A DNA stretch of 64,000 nt, taken from Colivivens sp963640465. Lineage in GTDB: Bacteria > Bacteroidota > Bacteroidia > Bacteroidales > Bacteroidaceae. The stretch is from NCBI GenBank assembly GCA_963640465.1, contig CAVHYP010000006.1, positions 1 through 64,000 on the forward strand, read 5' to 3'. The position numbers and the translations under genes are program-made. The notes under the pieces are model-generated. The model saw only the letters and a program-made list of their open reading frames with translations, searched no databases and was not told the DNA's origin. This document shows positions 27,596 to 35,274 of this stretch, piece after piece (within the stretch, counting starts at the first letter, position 1; every line of letters starts with the position of its first letter).

Positions 27596-28249
27596 ATGGA
27601 AGGAAACCAGCCAGAGTTAGTCAACCAGCTGATGTTCATCACTGAACTGCTTGCCACCTTTGCCTATGCCATCTCAGGCATCCGCCATGCATCGGCAAAG
27701 CAATGCGACTGGTTCGGAGGGTTCACCGTAGGTTTCGTAGTGGCAATAGGCGGCGGAACCGTGCGCGACCTGCTGTTAGGAGCCACCCCGTTTTGGATGA
27801 CCAATCCGCTCTACATCATCTGTACAGTCATGGCACAGATATGCGTCCTCTTGTTCGGCAAACTCATCAGAAGGCTCAACAACGCATGGCTCGTGTTCGA
27901 CACACTCGGACTTGCACTCTACACAATAGTCGGCATGCAGAAAACCCTCGACCTGAACTACCCGTTCTGGGTGGCAATCACCATGGGAACCATCACCGGA
28001 TGTGCAGGCGGCATCATACGCGACGTTCTGCTCAACAACACCCCTGTCATCTTCCATCGCGAGATTTATGCCATGGCAAGCGTAGTGGGCGGCGCCATCT
28101 ACTGCACCATGTTCTACCTTGGGACAGACATCACCGTGTGCGCCACAGTCACCTTCATCATCATCCTGTTCATCCGTTTCCTTTCCATACGCTACCACCT
28201 CTCACTGCCCCACCTCCATTCCGTCGATGGCGATGCAAATATCGATTGA
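27596..28249 (+). CDS. TRIC/UPF0126 family membrane protein (YicG-like)
   Basis: 217 residues, seven hydrophobic helices arranged as two three-helix repeats. The repeats are marked by TFAYAISGIRHASAKQCDWFGGFTVGF-like and GLALYTIVGMQKTL-like helix starts, and each is followed by a GGGTVRDLLLG or GGIIRDVLLN loop, the family signature. Bacterial members include trimeric cation channels and the glycine transporter YicG, so the actual substrate is open. It is located in the inner membrane. It lies 66 bp after the DUF3078 gene in the same probable operon. Confidence 0.9.
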   Translation: MEGNQPELVNQLMFITELLATFAYAISGIRHASAKQCDWFGGFTVGFVVAIGGGTVRDLLLGATPFWMTNPLYIICTVMAQICVLLFGKLIRRLNNAWLVFDTLGLALYTIVGMQKTLDLNYPFWVAITMGTITGCAGGIIRDVLLNNTPVIFHREIYAMASVVGGAIYCTMFYLGTDITVCATVTFIIILFIRFLSIRYHLSLPHLHSVDGDANID

Positions 28250-28356
28250 CGAATGACAAGAACCATGGCAGGGAACAGTTGCAAGAATTGCAAAACATGG
28301 CAGCAACAGAAACAGGAAACGGCAGAAACCCATAAACCTCCAAAAGGCTTAATAAT

Positions 28357-28794
28357 ATGAAACATTTCATTTCAATCATCACAGCACTGTTTGTGTCACT
28401 CACGATGCAAGCCCAGACAAGTCAGAAGTCCCCACATTTCAAAGTCGACATCACCGACATGAATCCACTCCGCTTCCAATCGAAGAACCTGTCGCCAGGC
28501 TTCACCATGGAACTGCGCAACGACTCCGCAATCGTCTACCTTCCCTACATGGGCGAAGTGTTCACACCATCCATGAACCCCGACGAACGGCTCGACTATG
28601 CACAGCCCTACACCGACTTCAAGTCGTTCCGCAACAAGAAAGGCACAGCCGACTGCTACCGCTTTAAGGTGAAACGCGGCACCATCGTCTACAATTTCCT
28701 TGTGACCAAATACGACGAAGGGAAAATCTACATCGACCTCATCCCAAGCAACGCCACCGCCTGCAGCTACACCGGCAATCTGCACGAGGAATAA
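28357..28794 (+). CDS. DUF4251 periplasmic protein
   Basis: 145 residues: signal peptide (MKHFISIITALFVSLTMQAQ) and a beta-rich domain with SKNLSPGFTMELRNDSAIVYLPYMGE and the closing NFLVTKYDEGKIYIDLIPSN, the pattern of the Bacteroidota family DUF4251. Its role is unknown. It is the last gene of the probable uvrB operon and is followed by a 22-bp-period tandem array. Confidence 0.8.
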   Translation: MKHFISIITALFVSLTMQAQTSQKSPHFKVDITDMNPLRFQSKNLSPGFTMELRNDSAIVYLPYMGEVFTPSMNPDERLDYAQPYTDFKSFRNKKGTADCYRFKVKRGTIVYNFLVTKYDEGKIYIDLIPSNATACSYTGNLHEE

Positions 28795-28858
28795 TCCGTC
28801 CGGCAAACAGCAAACAATGCGGCTGACAGGCACAAAGCCTTGTGTCGGGCCATTCAGT

Positions 28859-28968
28859 CGATTGTCCAGCCCGATACGTCCGGTTGTCCGAGTCTTTACG
28901 ACCGATTGTCCAAGACTTTACGACCGATTGTCCGAGCCTATACGCCCAGTTGTCTAATCCGAAAACTT
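28859..28968. repeat. tandem array, about five 22-bp units
   Basis: CGATTGTCCGAGTCTTTACG-type units begin at 28859, 28881, 28903, 28925 and 28947 with one to five differences each. The array lies 3' of the DUF4251 gene. The rest of the 440-bp gap to the next gene has only the promoter at 29135-29165. Confidence 0.85.
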
Positions 28969-29134
28969 TCATGGTCTTTCCGCACACCTGCCTTAGAGAA
29001 AGAATACGCTGACATACAAACACATATCCCTCTTACTCTCCAACAGTCCGATGCCAGCAGAAGCCAACACACACGGCAAACATCACAATAATACCCGACA
29101 AACCGTCAACTCTTGCATTTTTTTAATAATATTG

Positions 29135-29165
29135 TTGGTCATATCAAAATAATTACATATATTTG
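29135..29165 (+). promoter_or_regulatory. promoter of the 172-residue periplasmic protein gene
   Basis: TTG (29135-29137), 20-bp spacer, TATATTTG (29158-29165), 70 bp before the chosen start codon. It excludes the in-frame ATG at 29163. Confidence 0.6.
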
Positions 29166-29234
29166 CAGCCAAGAGAACGAAACAATCGAACTAATAACGA
29201 ACTGAATATTATTTACACTAAAAACGACCGAGCT

Positions 29235-29753
29235 ATGAGAAAGTTATTATTTTTGATGATAGCGTTGCTCAGCACCACTATTGCATCAGCCCAAATCTAC
29301 CATTCACTGTATGGAGTGCCACTGGGAAGCAAAGACACTAAAGCTTTCGCTGAATGGAATGCAAGAAAAGTGGCATACGAGCAGTCGCCCTCACACAAAG
29401 ACGCCTACATCATCAAGACAAAGTCCGACGAAGAAGCAAGGACCAACCCCACGAAAATCGAAGTGATGTTCATCAACCACCGGCTCTTCAGCGTGAGGTA
29501 CACCTATCCGCGCGACCACTACTCCACCATCTGCGACCTCATCAAGTTCACCTACGGACCCTACCTCCGCACCGAAGACCAGGGATTCCGGATGTACTAC
29601 GACGAGATGAGCGAACACTTCATCAACATCGGACATGACGACGACAACACCTACCTGTTGTACGGAGTGAATTACTACAACACGAAGCACAGCAAGAGCC
29701 GTCCGAAATTCAAGCACAAGTTTGAGAAACAATACGAGGAAAACGAGAAATAA
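29235..29753 (+). CDS. exported protein of unknown function
   Basis: 172 residues from the ATG at 29235: signal peptide MRKLLFLMIALLSTTIASAQ, then a compact mature domain (IYHSLYGVPLGSKDTKAFAEW, VMFINHRLFSVRYTYPRDHY, YLLYGVNYYNTKHSKS) ending in a basic tail. VPLGS near the mature N-terminus resembles the start of small Bacteroidota periplasmic domains that track how genes change a default structure, but no family could be named. It has its own promoter and is followed by the promoter of the DUF4105-secA unit. Confidence 0.75.
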   Translation: MRKLLFLMIALLSTTIASAQIYHSLYGVPLGSKDTKAFAEWNARKVAYEQSPSHKDAYIIKTKSDEEARTNPTKIEVMFINHRLFSVRYTYPRDHYSTICDLIKFTYGPYLRTEDQGFRMYYDEMSEHFINIGHDDDNTYLLYGVNYYNTKHSKSRPKFKHKFEKQYEENEK

Positions 29754-29843
29754 CACCGCCCCAACGCAATGTCCGCAATCGGATTCCGCTGTTTTACCAT
29801 GTTTTTTGCAGTGGCAACAGCCTATTTTATCCGATTGCCGACC

Positions 29844-29871
29844 TTGCGAATCATTATTTATCGTATCTTTG
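29844..29871 (+). promoter_or_regulatory. promoter of the DUF4105-secA unit
   Basis: TTG (29844-29846), 17-bp spacer, TATCTTTG (29864-29871), 28 bp before the GTG start. The CTTATATAATACACATTATA-type palindrome at 29874-29898 lies between the -7 box and the start. Confidence 0.6.
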
Positions 29872-29899
29872 TACCTTATATAATACACATTATAATAAG

Positions 29900-31174
29900 G
29901 TGAAGCGATTTATTGCCGTCATATTGACTTTATTGAGCATCCAGCTGCTGGCAGCACAACCCGCAGAGACAGATGCCAGCATCCGCGAAGAGGCAGACTC
30001 TCTCCGCGTGTCGCTGCTCACGTGTTCACCCGGCAAAGAAGCCTACACCATGTATGGACACACAGCCATCCGAGTGCACAACATCACGACAGGCACCGAC
30101 ATCGTGTTCAACTACGGTATGTTCAACTACAGCTCCGACAACTTCCTCTACAAGTTCGTCAGAGGCGAAACCGACTACGTGCTCGGAGCAGAATCCCTCC
30201 CCTACTTCATTCAGCGCTACCAGGCACAAGGACACAGCATCGAGGAACAAGTGCTCAACCTCAGCCAAGCCGAATGTCAGAAGACATACACAGCACTGAT
30301 GGAAAACCTCCAGCCACAAAACCGCACCTACAGATACAGCTGGCTCTACGACAACTGCACCACCCGTGCACGCGACATGATAGAGCGGTGCATAGACGGA
30401 CACATCGAGTACTACATACACAACCCCAAGATCACAGCACGGCAGATACTCCACGGATTCTCAAAAGCAGACCGCTGGATAGAATTCGGAGAAAACCTCA
30501 TACTCGGCTACGAACTCGATACCGCACTCACCCTGCGCCAGCAGATGTTCATCCCGTCAAGATACGCAGCCGACGCCGACAGCGCCACCATCACGAGATC
30601 CGACGGAACAGTGCAGCCATTGGTGGGAGAAAAGACAATGCTGCTCACTGTCATCCCAACCACTGCGACCGGGAAAACCGACAGTCCGCTCTGGACATTC
30701 TCCGCCATTGCCCTACTCACCCTGGCAATCACCATCACGGAACTCAGGCGGAGGAAGACATACAAATGGATTGACGCAACACTCCAACTGGCAGAAGGAC
30801 TGGCAGGCACACTAATCGCCTTCCTCTTCTTCTTCTCTCAGCACCCCGGCACCGGGTCCAACATGCTCATACTGCTGCTCAACCCCCTCTCCCTCCTGTG
30901 GGCACCACTCTTCGCCATGGGCAAGAGGGAGATAGCCACAATTGTCATTTTGGCAGAGCTCATAGCCTTCGGAGCCACACTCCTCATAACCCCACAGACC
31001 TACGACATCGCAATAGTGCCGTTGGTACTTATTTTGCTGTTTAGAGAAACAGTGAACTTTGTTCTCCAGTCAGAGAAAACAATACCTCCAGTCAGGAGAA
31101 GACATTTCCCAGACAGAAAACAAAACACCCCCTTTGCGGAACCAAAACAGAAACGAATAAAAAAAGAAAGATAA
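29900..31174 (+). CDS. DUF4105 (Lnb N-terminal-like) membrane protein
   Basis: 424 residues with a GTG start (GTGAAGCGATTT) chosen because it begins the signal peptide (MKRFIAVILTLLSIQLLAAQ) directly after the promoter. The periplasmic domain has YTMYGHTAIRVHN and SWLYDNCTTRARDMI, whose His and Cys are the conserved residues of the family and suggest a papain-like thiol hydrolase. Residues ~245-390 form four membrane helices. The last ~35 residues are a basic tail (TIPPVRRRHFPDRKQ) encoded by a short 22-bp repeat. The stop abuts the secA start codon, so the two are probably co-translated. Confidence 0.83.
   Translation: MKRFIAVILTLLSIQLLAAQPAETDASIREEADSLRVSLLTCSPGKEAYTMYGHTAIRVHNITTGTDIVFNYGMFNYSSDNFLYKFVRGETDYVLGAESLPYFIQRYQAQGHSIEEQVLNLSQAECQKTYTALMENLQPQNRTYRYSWLYDNCTTRARDMIERCIDGHIEYYIHNPKITARQILHGFSKADRWIEFGENLILGYELDTALTLRQQMFIPSRYAADADSATITRSDGTVQPLVGEKTMLLTVIPTTATGKTDSPLWTFSAIALLTLAITITELRRRKTYKWIDATLQLAEGLAGTLIAFLFFFSQHPGTGSNMLILLLNPLSLLWAPLFAMGKREIATIVILAELIAFGATLLITPQTYDIAIVPLVLILLFRETVNFVLQSEKTIPPVRRRHFPDRKQNTPFAEPKQKRIKKER
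31064..31120. repeat. 22-bp repeat inside the 3' end of the DUF4105 gene
   Basis: CTCCAGTCAGAGAAAAC and CTCCAGTCAGGAGAAGAC begin at 31064 and 31086; a third, shifted by one base, begins near 31107 (TCCCAGACAGAAAAC). The core matches the array before the LacI-type regulator at 21641-21706. Confidence 0.65.
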
Positions 31175-34100
31175 ATGGGATTCAATGACATCATGACCAA
31201 GCTCTTTGGCAACAAAGCACAGAGAGACATCAAGGCAATAAAACCATTCGTGGAGGAAATCAACAAGATCTACCCCACAATGGCAGCATTGTCAAACGAC
31301 GAGCTCCGTGCAAAGACACAGGAGCTGAAGAGAGAGATTCAAGACACAGCCACCGACCTGAGAAAGCAAATCGACGAAGTCAAGGCACAAATCGAAAAGA
31401 CCGAAATCCAGGACAGAGCACCACTCTTCGACAAAGTCGACAAACTCGAGGCAGAAATCCTTGAAGTGTTCGACAAGAAACTCGACGAGATAATGCCCAC
31501 AGTCTATGCCATCGTGAAAGACACCTGCCGCCGGTTCCGCGAAGCAAAGACCATCGACGACCTCGCACTCACCCCCACCGACTTCGACCGCGAAGCAGTG
31601 AGCCGCTATCCCGGAGTAGTGGAAATCGCAGACGACAAAGTACTCATCCACGAAGTCCACGACGGAGCGCCCAACATATGGGTACCCTACGACTGCCAGC
31701 TCTTCGGAGGCGTAGTGCTCCACCAAGGCAAGATAGCCGAAATGGCAACAGGAGAAGGAAAGACACTGACCTCAATCCTGCCAGTATTCCTCAATGCACT
31801 CACAGGCAACGGAGTACACGTAGTCACCGTCAACGACTACCTGGCAAAGCGCGACTCAGCATGGAACTCACCCATCTTCCTCTTCCACCAGATGAACGTC
31901 GACTGCATCGACAAGCACCAGCCCAATTCACCCGAACGCCGCAGAGCCTACCAGGCAGACGTCACCTACGGAACCAACAACGAATTCGGATTCGACTACC
32001 TGCGCGACAACATGGCAATGCGCCCCAAAGACCTCGTGCAGCGGATGCACAACTACGCCATAGTCGACGAGGTGGACTCCGTGCTCATCGACGACGCCCG
32101 CACCCCGCTCATCATCTCCGGACCGATACCAAAAGGCGACGACCAGATGTTCAACGACTTCTGCCCATACATCGAGAAACTCGTGGAAGTGCAGCGCAAG
32201 CAAGCCACACAATACCTCGCCGAAGCAAAGAAACTCATCGACAGCGACAACCAGAAAGACATCGAGGCAGGCTTCCTCTCACTCTTCCGCGCCTACAAGG
32301 CACTGCCCAAAAACAAGGCACTCATCAAATACCTCTCCGAGCCAGGCATAAAGACAGGACTCCTCAAGACAGAAGAAATCTACATGGAGAACAACAACCG
32401 CCGCATGCCCGAAGCCGTAGAGCCACTCTTCTTCGTGTGCGACGAAAAACAAAAGTCAGTCGAAATGACCGACAAAGGCAACCAACTCATTGCCGACATC
32501 GTGAAAGACGACCAGTTCTTCGTCCTGCCCGACATCACCACACAGCTGTCTGACCTTGAAGGCCAACACCTGCCCGAAGAAGAATACCTCACAAAGAAAG
32601 ACGAACTCATGCAGAACTATGCCATCAAGAGCGAACGCGTACACACCATGCAACAGCTCCTCAAGGCATACACCATGTTTGAAATCGACGACGACTACGT
32701 GGTGATCGACGGCGAAGTGAAAATCGTCGACGAGCAGACCGGACGAATCATGGAAGGACGCCGCTGGTCCGACGGACTCCACCAGGCAGTAGAAGCCAAG
32801 GAACACGTGAAAGTGGAAGCAGCCACACAGACCTACGCCACCATCACCCTCCAGAACTACTTCCGCATGTACCACAAACTCGCAGGAATGACCGGAACAG
32901 CCATCACCGAAGCAGGCGAATTCTGGGACATCTACAAACTCGATGTCGTCGAAATCCCAACCAACGTGCCAGTCATACGCGACGACCAGAACGACCGCGT
33001 CTACAAGACCAACCGCGAGAAATACAAAGCCGTCATCGAAGAAATCGAGAAACTCGTTTACCAGGGCCGCCCAGTACTCGTCGGCACCACATCAGTCGAA
33101 ATATCCGAGATGCTCAGCAAGATGCTCAGCATGCGCAAGATACAACACAGCGTGCTCAACGCCAAGCTCCATGCCAAAGAAGCAGAAATCGTGAAAGAAG
33201 CCGGACAGACCGGACGCGTCACCATCGCCACCAACATGGCAGGACGAGGAACCGACATCAAGCTCTCACCCGAAGTCAAGGCAGCAGGCGGACTCGCCAT
33301 CATCGGAACCGAACGCCACGAAAGCCGGCGCGTAGACCGCCAGCTCCGCGGACGAGCTGGACGTCAGGGCGACCCCGGATCATCCGTATTCTTCGTCAGC
33401 CTCGAAGACAAACTCATGCGACTCTTCGCATCCGACCGCATCTCGAAAATCATGGACCACATGGGATTCGAAGAAGGCGAAGTAATCGAACACCCCATGA
33501 TCAACAAGTCCATCGAACGCGCACAGAAAAAAGTCGAGGAAAACAACTTCGGCATCCGCAAGCGCCTGCTCGAATACGACGACGTGATGAACAAACAGCG
33601 CAAAGTCATCTACGAGCGCCGACGCCACGCCCTCATGGGAGAGAGAATCGGAATGGACATCTCCAACATCATCTGGGACCGCGTCTACAAAGCCGTCATG
33701 GACAACGACTTCGAAGGATGCAAAGAAACCTTCTTCCGCCTCTTCTCAATGGAAACCCCGTTCACAGAAAAAGAATTCGACGACAGCCGCGAGAAACTCC
33801 TCGACAAGACCTACGACACCGTACTCGCCAACTTCAAGTCACGCAGCGAACGCATAGCCGCAGCAGCATGGCCAGTCATAAAAGACGTCTACGAAACCAA
33901 AGGCAACATGTACGAGAACATCCTCATACCACTCACCGACGGACGCCGCGTCTATCAGATTTCACTCCCACTCAAAGAAACCTACGAGAAAGAAGCCAAG
34001 AACATCTTCATCTACTTCGAGAAACTCATCCTTCTCCACACCATCGATGAAGCATGGCAAGAAAACCTCCGACAGCTCGACGAGCTCAAACACTCCGTAC

Positions 34101-34489
34101 AGAACGCAAGCTACGAACAGAAAGACCCGCTCCTCATATTCAAGCTCGAGTCAGTAAACCTGTTCGACAACATGATAAACGAAATCAACGACGGCACCAT
34201 CTCAGTGCTCATGCGCTGCAGCCTGCCAGTGTCCAATCCCGAAGAAGTACACCAGGCACCCACACAGCCACGTCAGCCGAGCCAGCCACAGTACGTAGAA
34301 TCAAAGCAAAACCTCGAAGGACCCTCAGAAGTCCAGAAAGGAATGCAACAGGCAGCAGCCGCCGACACCCGCGGACCACAGCAAATCGTCAAGACCATCC
34401 GCAACGAAGGACCGAAGATAGGACGCAACGACCCATGCCCATGCGGATCCGGCAAGAAATTCAAGAACTGCCACGGCAGAGGACTCTAA
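31175..34489 (+). CDS. secA: preprotein translocase ATPase SecA
   Basis: 1104 residues, the long form usual in Bacteroidota. EMATGEGKTLTSILPVFLNA is Walker A, YAIVDEVDSVLIDDARTPLIIS is Walker B, and MTGTAITEAGEF, TNMAGRGTDIKL and GRAGRQGDPGSS are the later motor motifs. A ~100-residue insertion (KQATQYLAEAKKLIDS region) extends the first motor domain. The C-terminus DPCPCGSGKKFKNCHG is the zinc and SecB/lipid-binding motif. It drives export through SecYEG. It follows the DUF4105 gene without spacing and is closed by a strong terminator. Confidence 0.98.
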   Translation: MGFNDIMTKLFGNKAQRDIKAIKPFVEEINKIYPTMAALSNDELRAKTQELKREIQDTATDLRKQIDEVKAQIEKTEIQDRAPLFDKVDKLEAEILEVFDKKLDEIMPTVYAIVKDTCRRFREAKTIDDLALTPTDFDREAVSRYPGVVEIADDKVLIHEVHDGAPNIWVPYDCQLFGGVVLHQGKIAEMATGEGKTLTSILPVFLNALTGNGVHVVTVNDYLAKRDSAWNSPIFLFHQMNVDCIDKHQPNSPERRRAYQADVTYGTNNEFGFDYLRDNMAMRPKDLVQRMHNYAIVDEVDSVLIDDARTPLIISGPIPKGDDQMFNDFCPYIEKLVEVQRKQATQYLAEAKKLIDSDNQKDIEAGFLSLFRAYKALPKNKALIKYLSEPGIKTGLLKTEEIYMENNNRRMPEAVEPLFFVCDEKQKSVEMTDKGNQLIADIVKDDQFFVLPDITTQLSDLEGQHLPEEEYLTKKDELMQNYAIKSERVHTMQQLLKAYTMFEIDDDYVVIDGEVKIVDEQTGRIMEGRRWSDGLHQAVEAKEHVKVEAATQTYATITLQNYFRMYHKLAGMTGTAITEAGEFWDIYKLDVVEIPTNVPVIRDDQNDRVYKTNREKYKAVIEEIEKLVYQGRPVLVGTTSVEISEMLSKMLSMRKIQHSVLNAKLHAKEAEIVKEAGQTGRVTIATNMAGRGTDIKLSPEVKAAGGLAIIGTERHESRRVDRQLRGRAGRQGDPGSSVFFVSLEDKLMRLFASDRISKIMDHMGFEEGEVIEHPMINKSIERAQKKVEENNFGIRKRLLEYDDVMNKQRKVIYERRRHALMGERIGMDISNIIWDRVYKAVMDNDFEGCKETFFRLFSMETPFTEKEFDDSREKLLDKTYDTVLANFKSRSERIAAAAWPVIKDVYETKGNMYENILIPLTDGRRVYQISLPLKETYEKEAKNIFIYFEKLILLHTIDEAWQENLRQLDELKHSVQNASYEQKDPLLIFKLESVNLFDNMINEINDGTISVLMRCSLPVSNPEEVHQAPTQPRQPSQPQYVESKQNLEGPSEVQKGMQQAAAADTRGPQQIVKTIRNEGPKIGRNDPCPCGSGKKFKNCHGRGL

Positions 34490-34527
34490 ACCGCAACGCC
34501 GCACGAAAGTGGCAGAAGCATAAAATC

Positions 34528-34571
34528 AAGTAGGAGGAAACAGAATTGTCTTTCTCCTACTTTCTTTTTTT
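34528..34571 (+). terminator. terminator of secA
   Basis: AAGTAGGAG (34528-34536) pairs with CTCCTACTT (34554-34562), with further pairs inside the loop region, followed by a T-rich run to 34571. The stem begins with the same TAGGAG that bounds the dispersed element. Confidence 0.8.
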
Positions 34572-34621
34572 GTCCGCATTCCACACACGTCATGTACTCA
34601 AATCGTTCAACCATCGTCATG

Positions 34622-34737
34622 TAGAAGTCAGCTCTCTCCGAGAGCGTAGACGATGACACCCAGGGCGCAGCTCGCTTTGTTTTACAGCGCACGAAATCAA
34701 CGCTCGCTTTAACGCTCTCGGAGAGAGCTAGCTCCTA
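34622..34737. repeat. TAGGAG/CTCCTA dispersed element, copy C
   Basis: 116 bp. Left end TAGAAGTCAGCTCTCTCCG followed by AGAGCGT; right end ACGCTCTCGGAGAGAGC followed by TAGCTCCTA. Each end contains a GCTCTC-NNN-GAGAGC hairpin and the ends are inverted repeats over about 26 bp. The outer right flank AGCGCTTTTACG is shared with copies A and F. It lies 133 bp after the secA stop, behind its terminator. Confidence 0.8.
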
Positions 34738-35119
34738 GCGCTTTTACGTTTGTCGAGCGCATGTGCTTCTAGCCTGCGTCCGGATGGTAAGTCCTTCCCT
34801 TCAGGGGAGGATTTAGGAGAGGCTTCTCCCCTTACTACACTCTCCGTCGTCCTTTCGCATCTCGCATGAATCGTGATGCTTACATCCATCTCGATGATGT
34901 GTGTTTCTTTACTTTGCATATAATAATGTGTCAAGGTTTTAGTGGCTGTCACCCGAATGCCGGGCGGCTTTTGCCTTTTCGTTTTGACGCTGCAAAGTTA
35001 GGGAGTCTGGACGGGGTGGACAAGAGAAAATGGATAAGAAAAAAAGTGCACAAGTAAATACAAGTTTTGCTTAAGTAAAACTGTCGGGGAAAATGCATTT
35101 TCCGGCTGTAAACAGATAC
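34738..35119. other. non-coding interval between two repeat copies
   Basis: It contains an AGGGGAGGATTTAGGAGAGG stretch (34804-34823), whose second part recurs near 57863. I see no gene with a credible start, no tRNA and no promoter. Confidence 0.5.
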
Positions 35120-35147
35120 AAAAAAGAGGAATGAAAAATCATTCCTC
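35120..35147 (-). terminator. terminator of the flippase/pyruvyl-transferase gene
   Basis: Perfect 9-bp stem GAGGAATGA (35126-35134) with TCATTCCTC (35139-35147), AAAA loop. On the minus strand it is followed by TTTTTTG. Copy D of the dispersed element lies exactly between this hairpin and the stop codon. Confidence 0.75.
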
Positions 35148-35148
35148 A

Positions 35149-35274
35149 TAGGAGTCAGTCGTTTCTGACGGCGTAGACGATTGCACCCAGAGTGCAACTC
35201 GCTATACACCTTATTATAATGTACAGCACGCAAGCCTTCACACGTTTTTACGCTTTCGGAAAAGCTAGCTCCTA
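35149..35274. repeat. TAGGAG/CTCCTA dispersed element, copy D
   Basis: 126 bp, from TAGGAGTCAGTCGTTTCTG to AAAGCTAGCTCCTA. It starts one base after a terminator hairpin and its last three bases (CTA on the plus strand) are the TAG stop codon of the minus-strand flippase fusion. The terminal hairpins are more degenerate than in copies C and F. Confidence 0.75.

Noticed and set aside
31678..32553. 291-residue Arg/His-rich plus-strand ORF
   Set aside because: Out-of-frame shadow inside secA.
34866..35057. 63-residue ORF between two repeat copies
   Set aside because: No ribosome binding site, promoter, signal or similarity; the interval looks non-coding.
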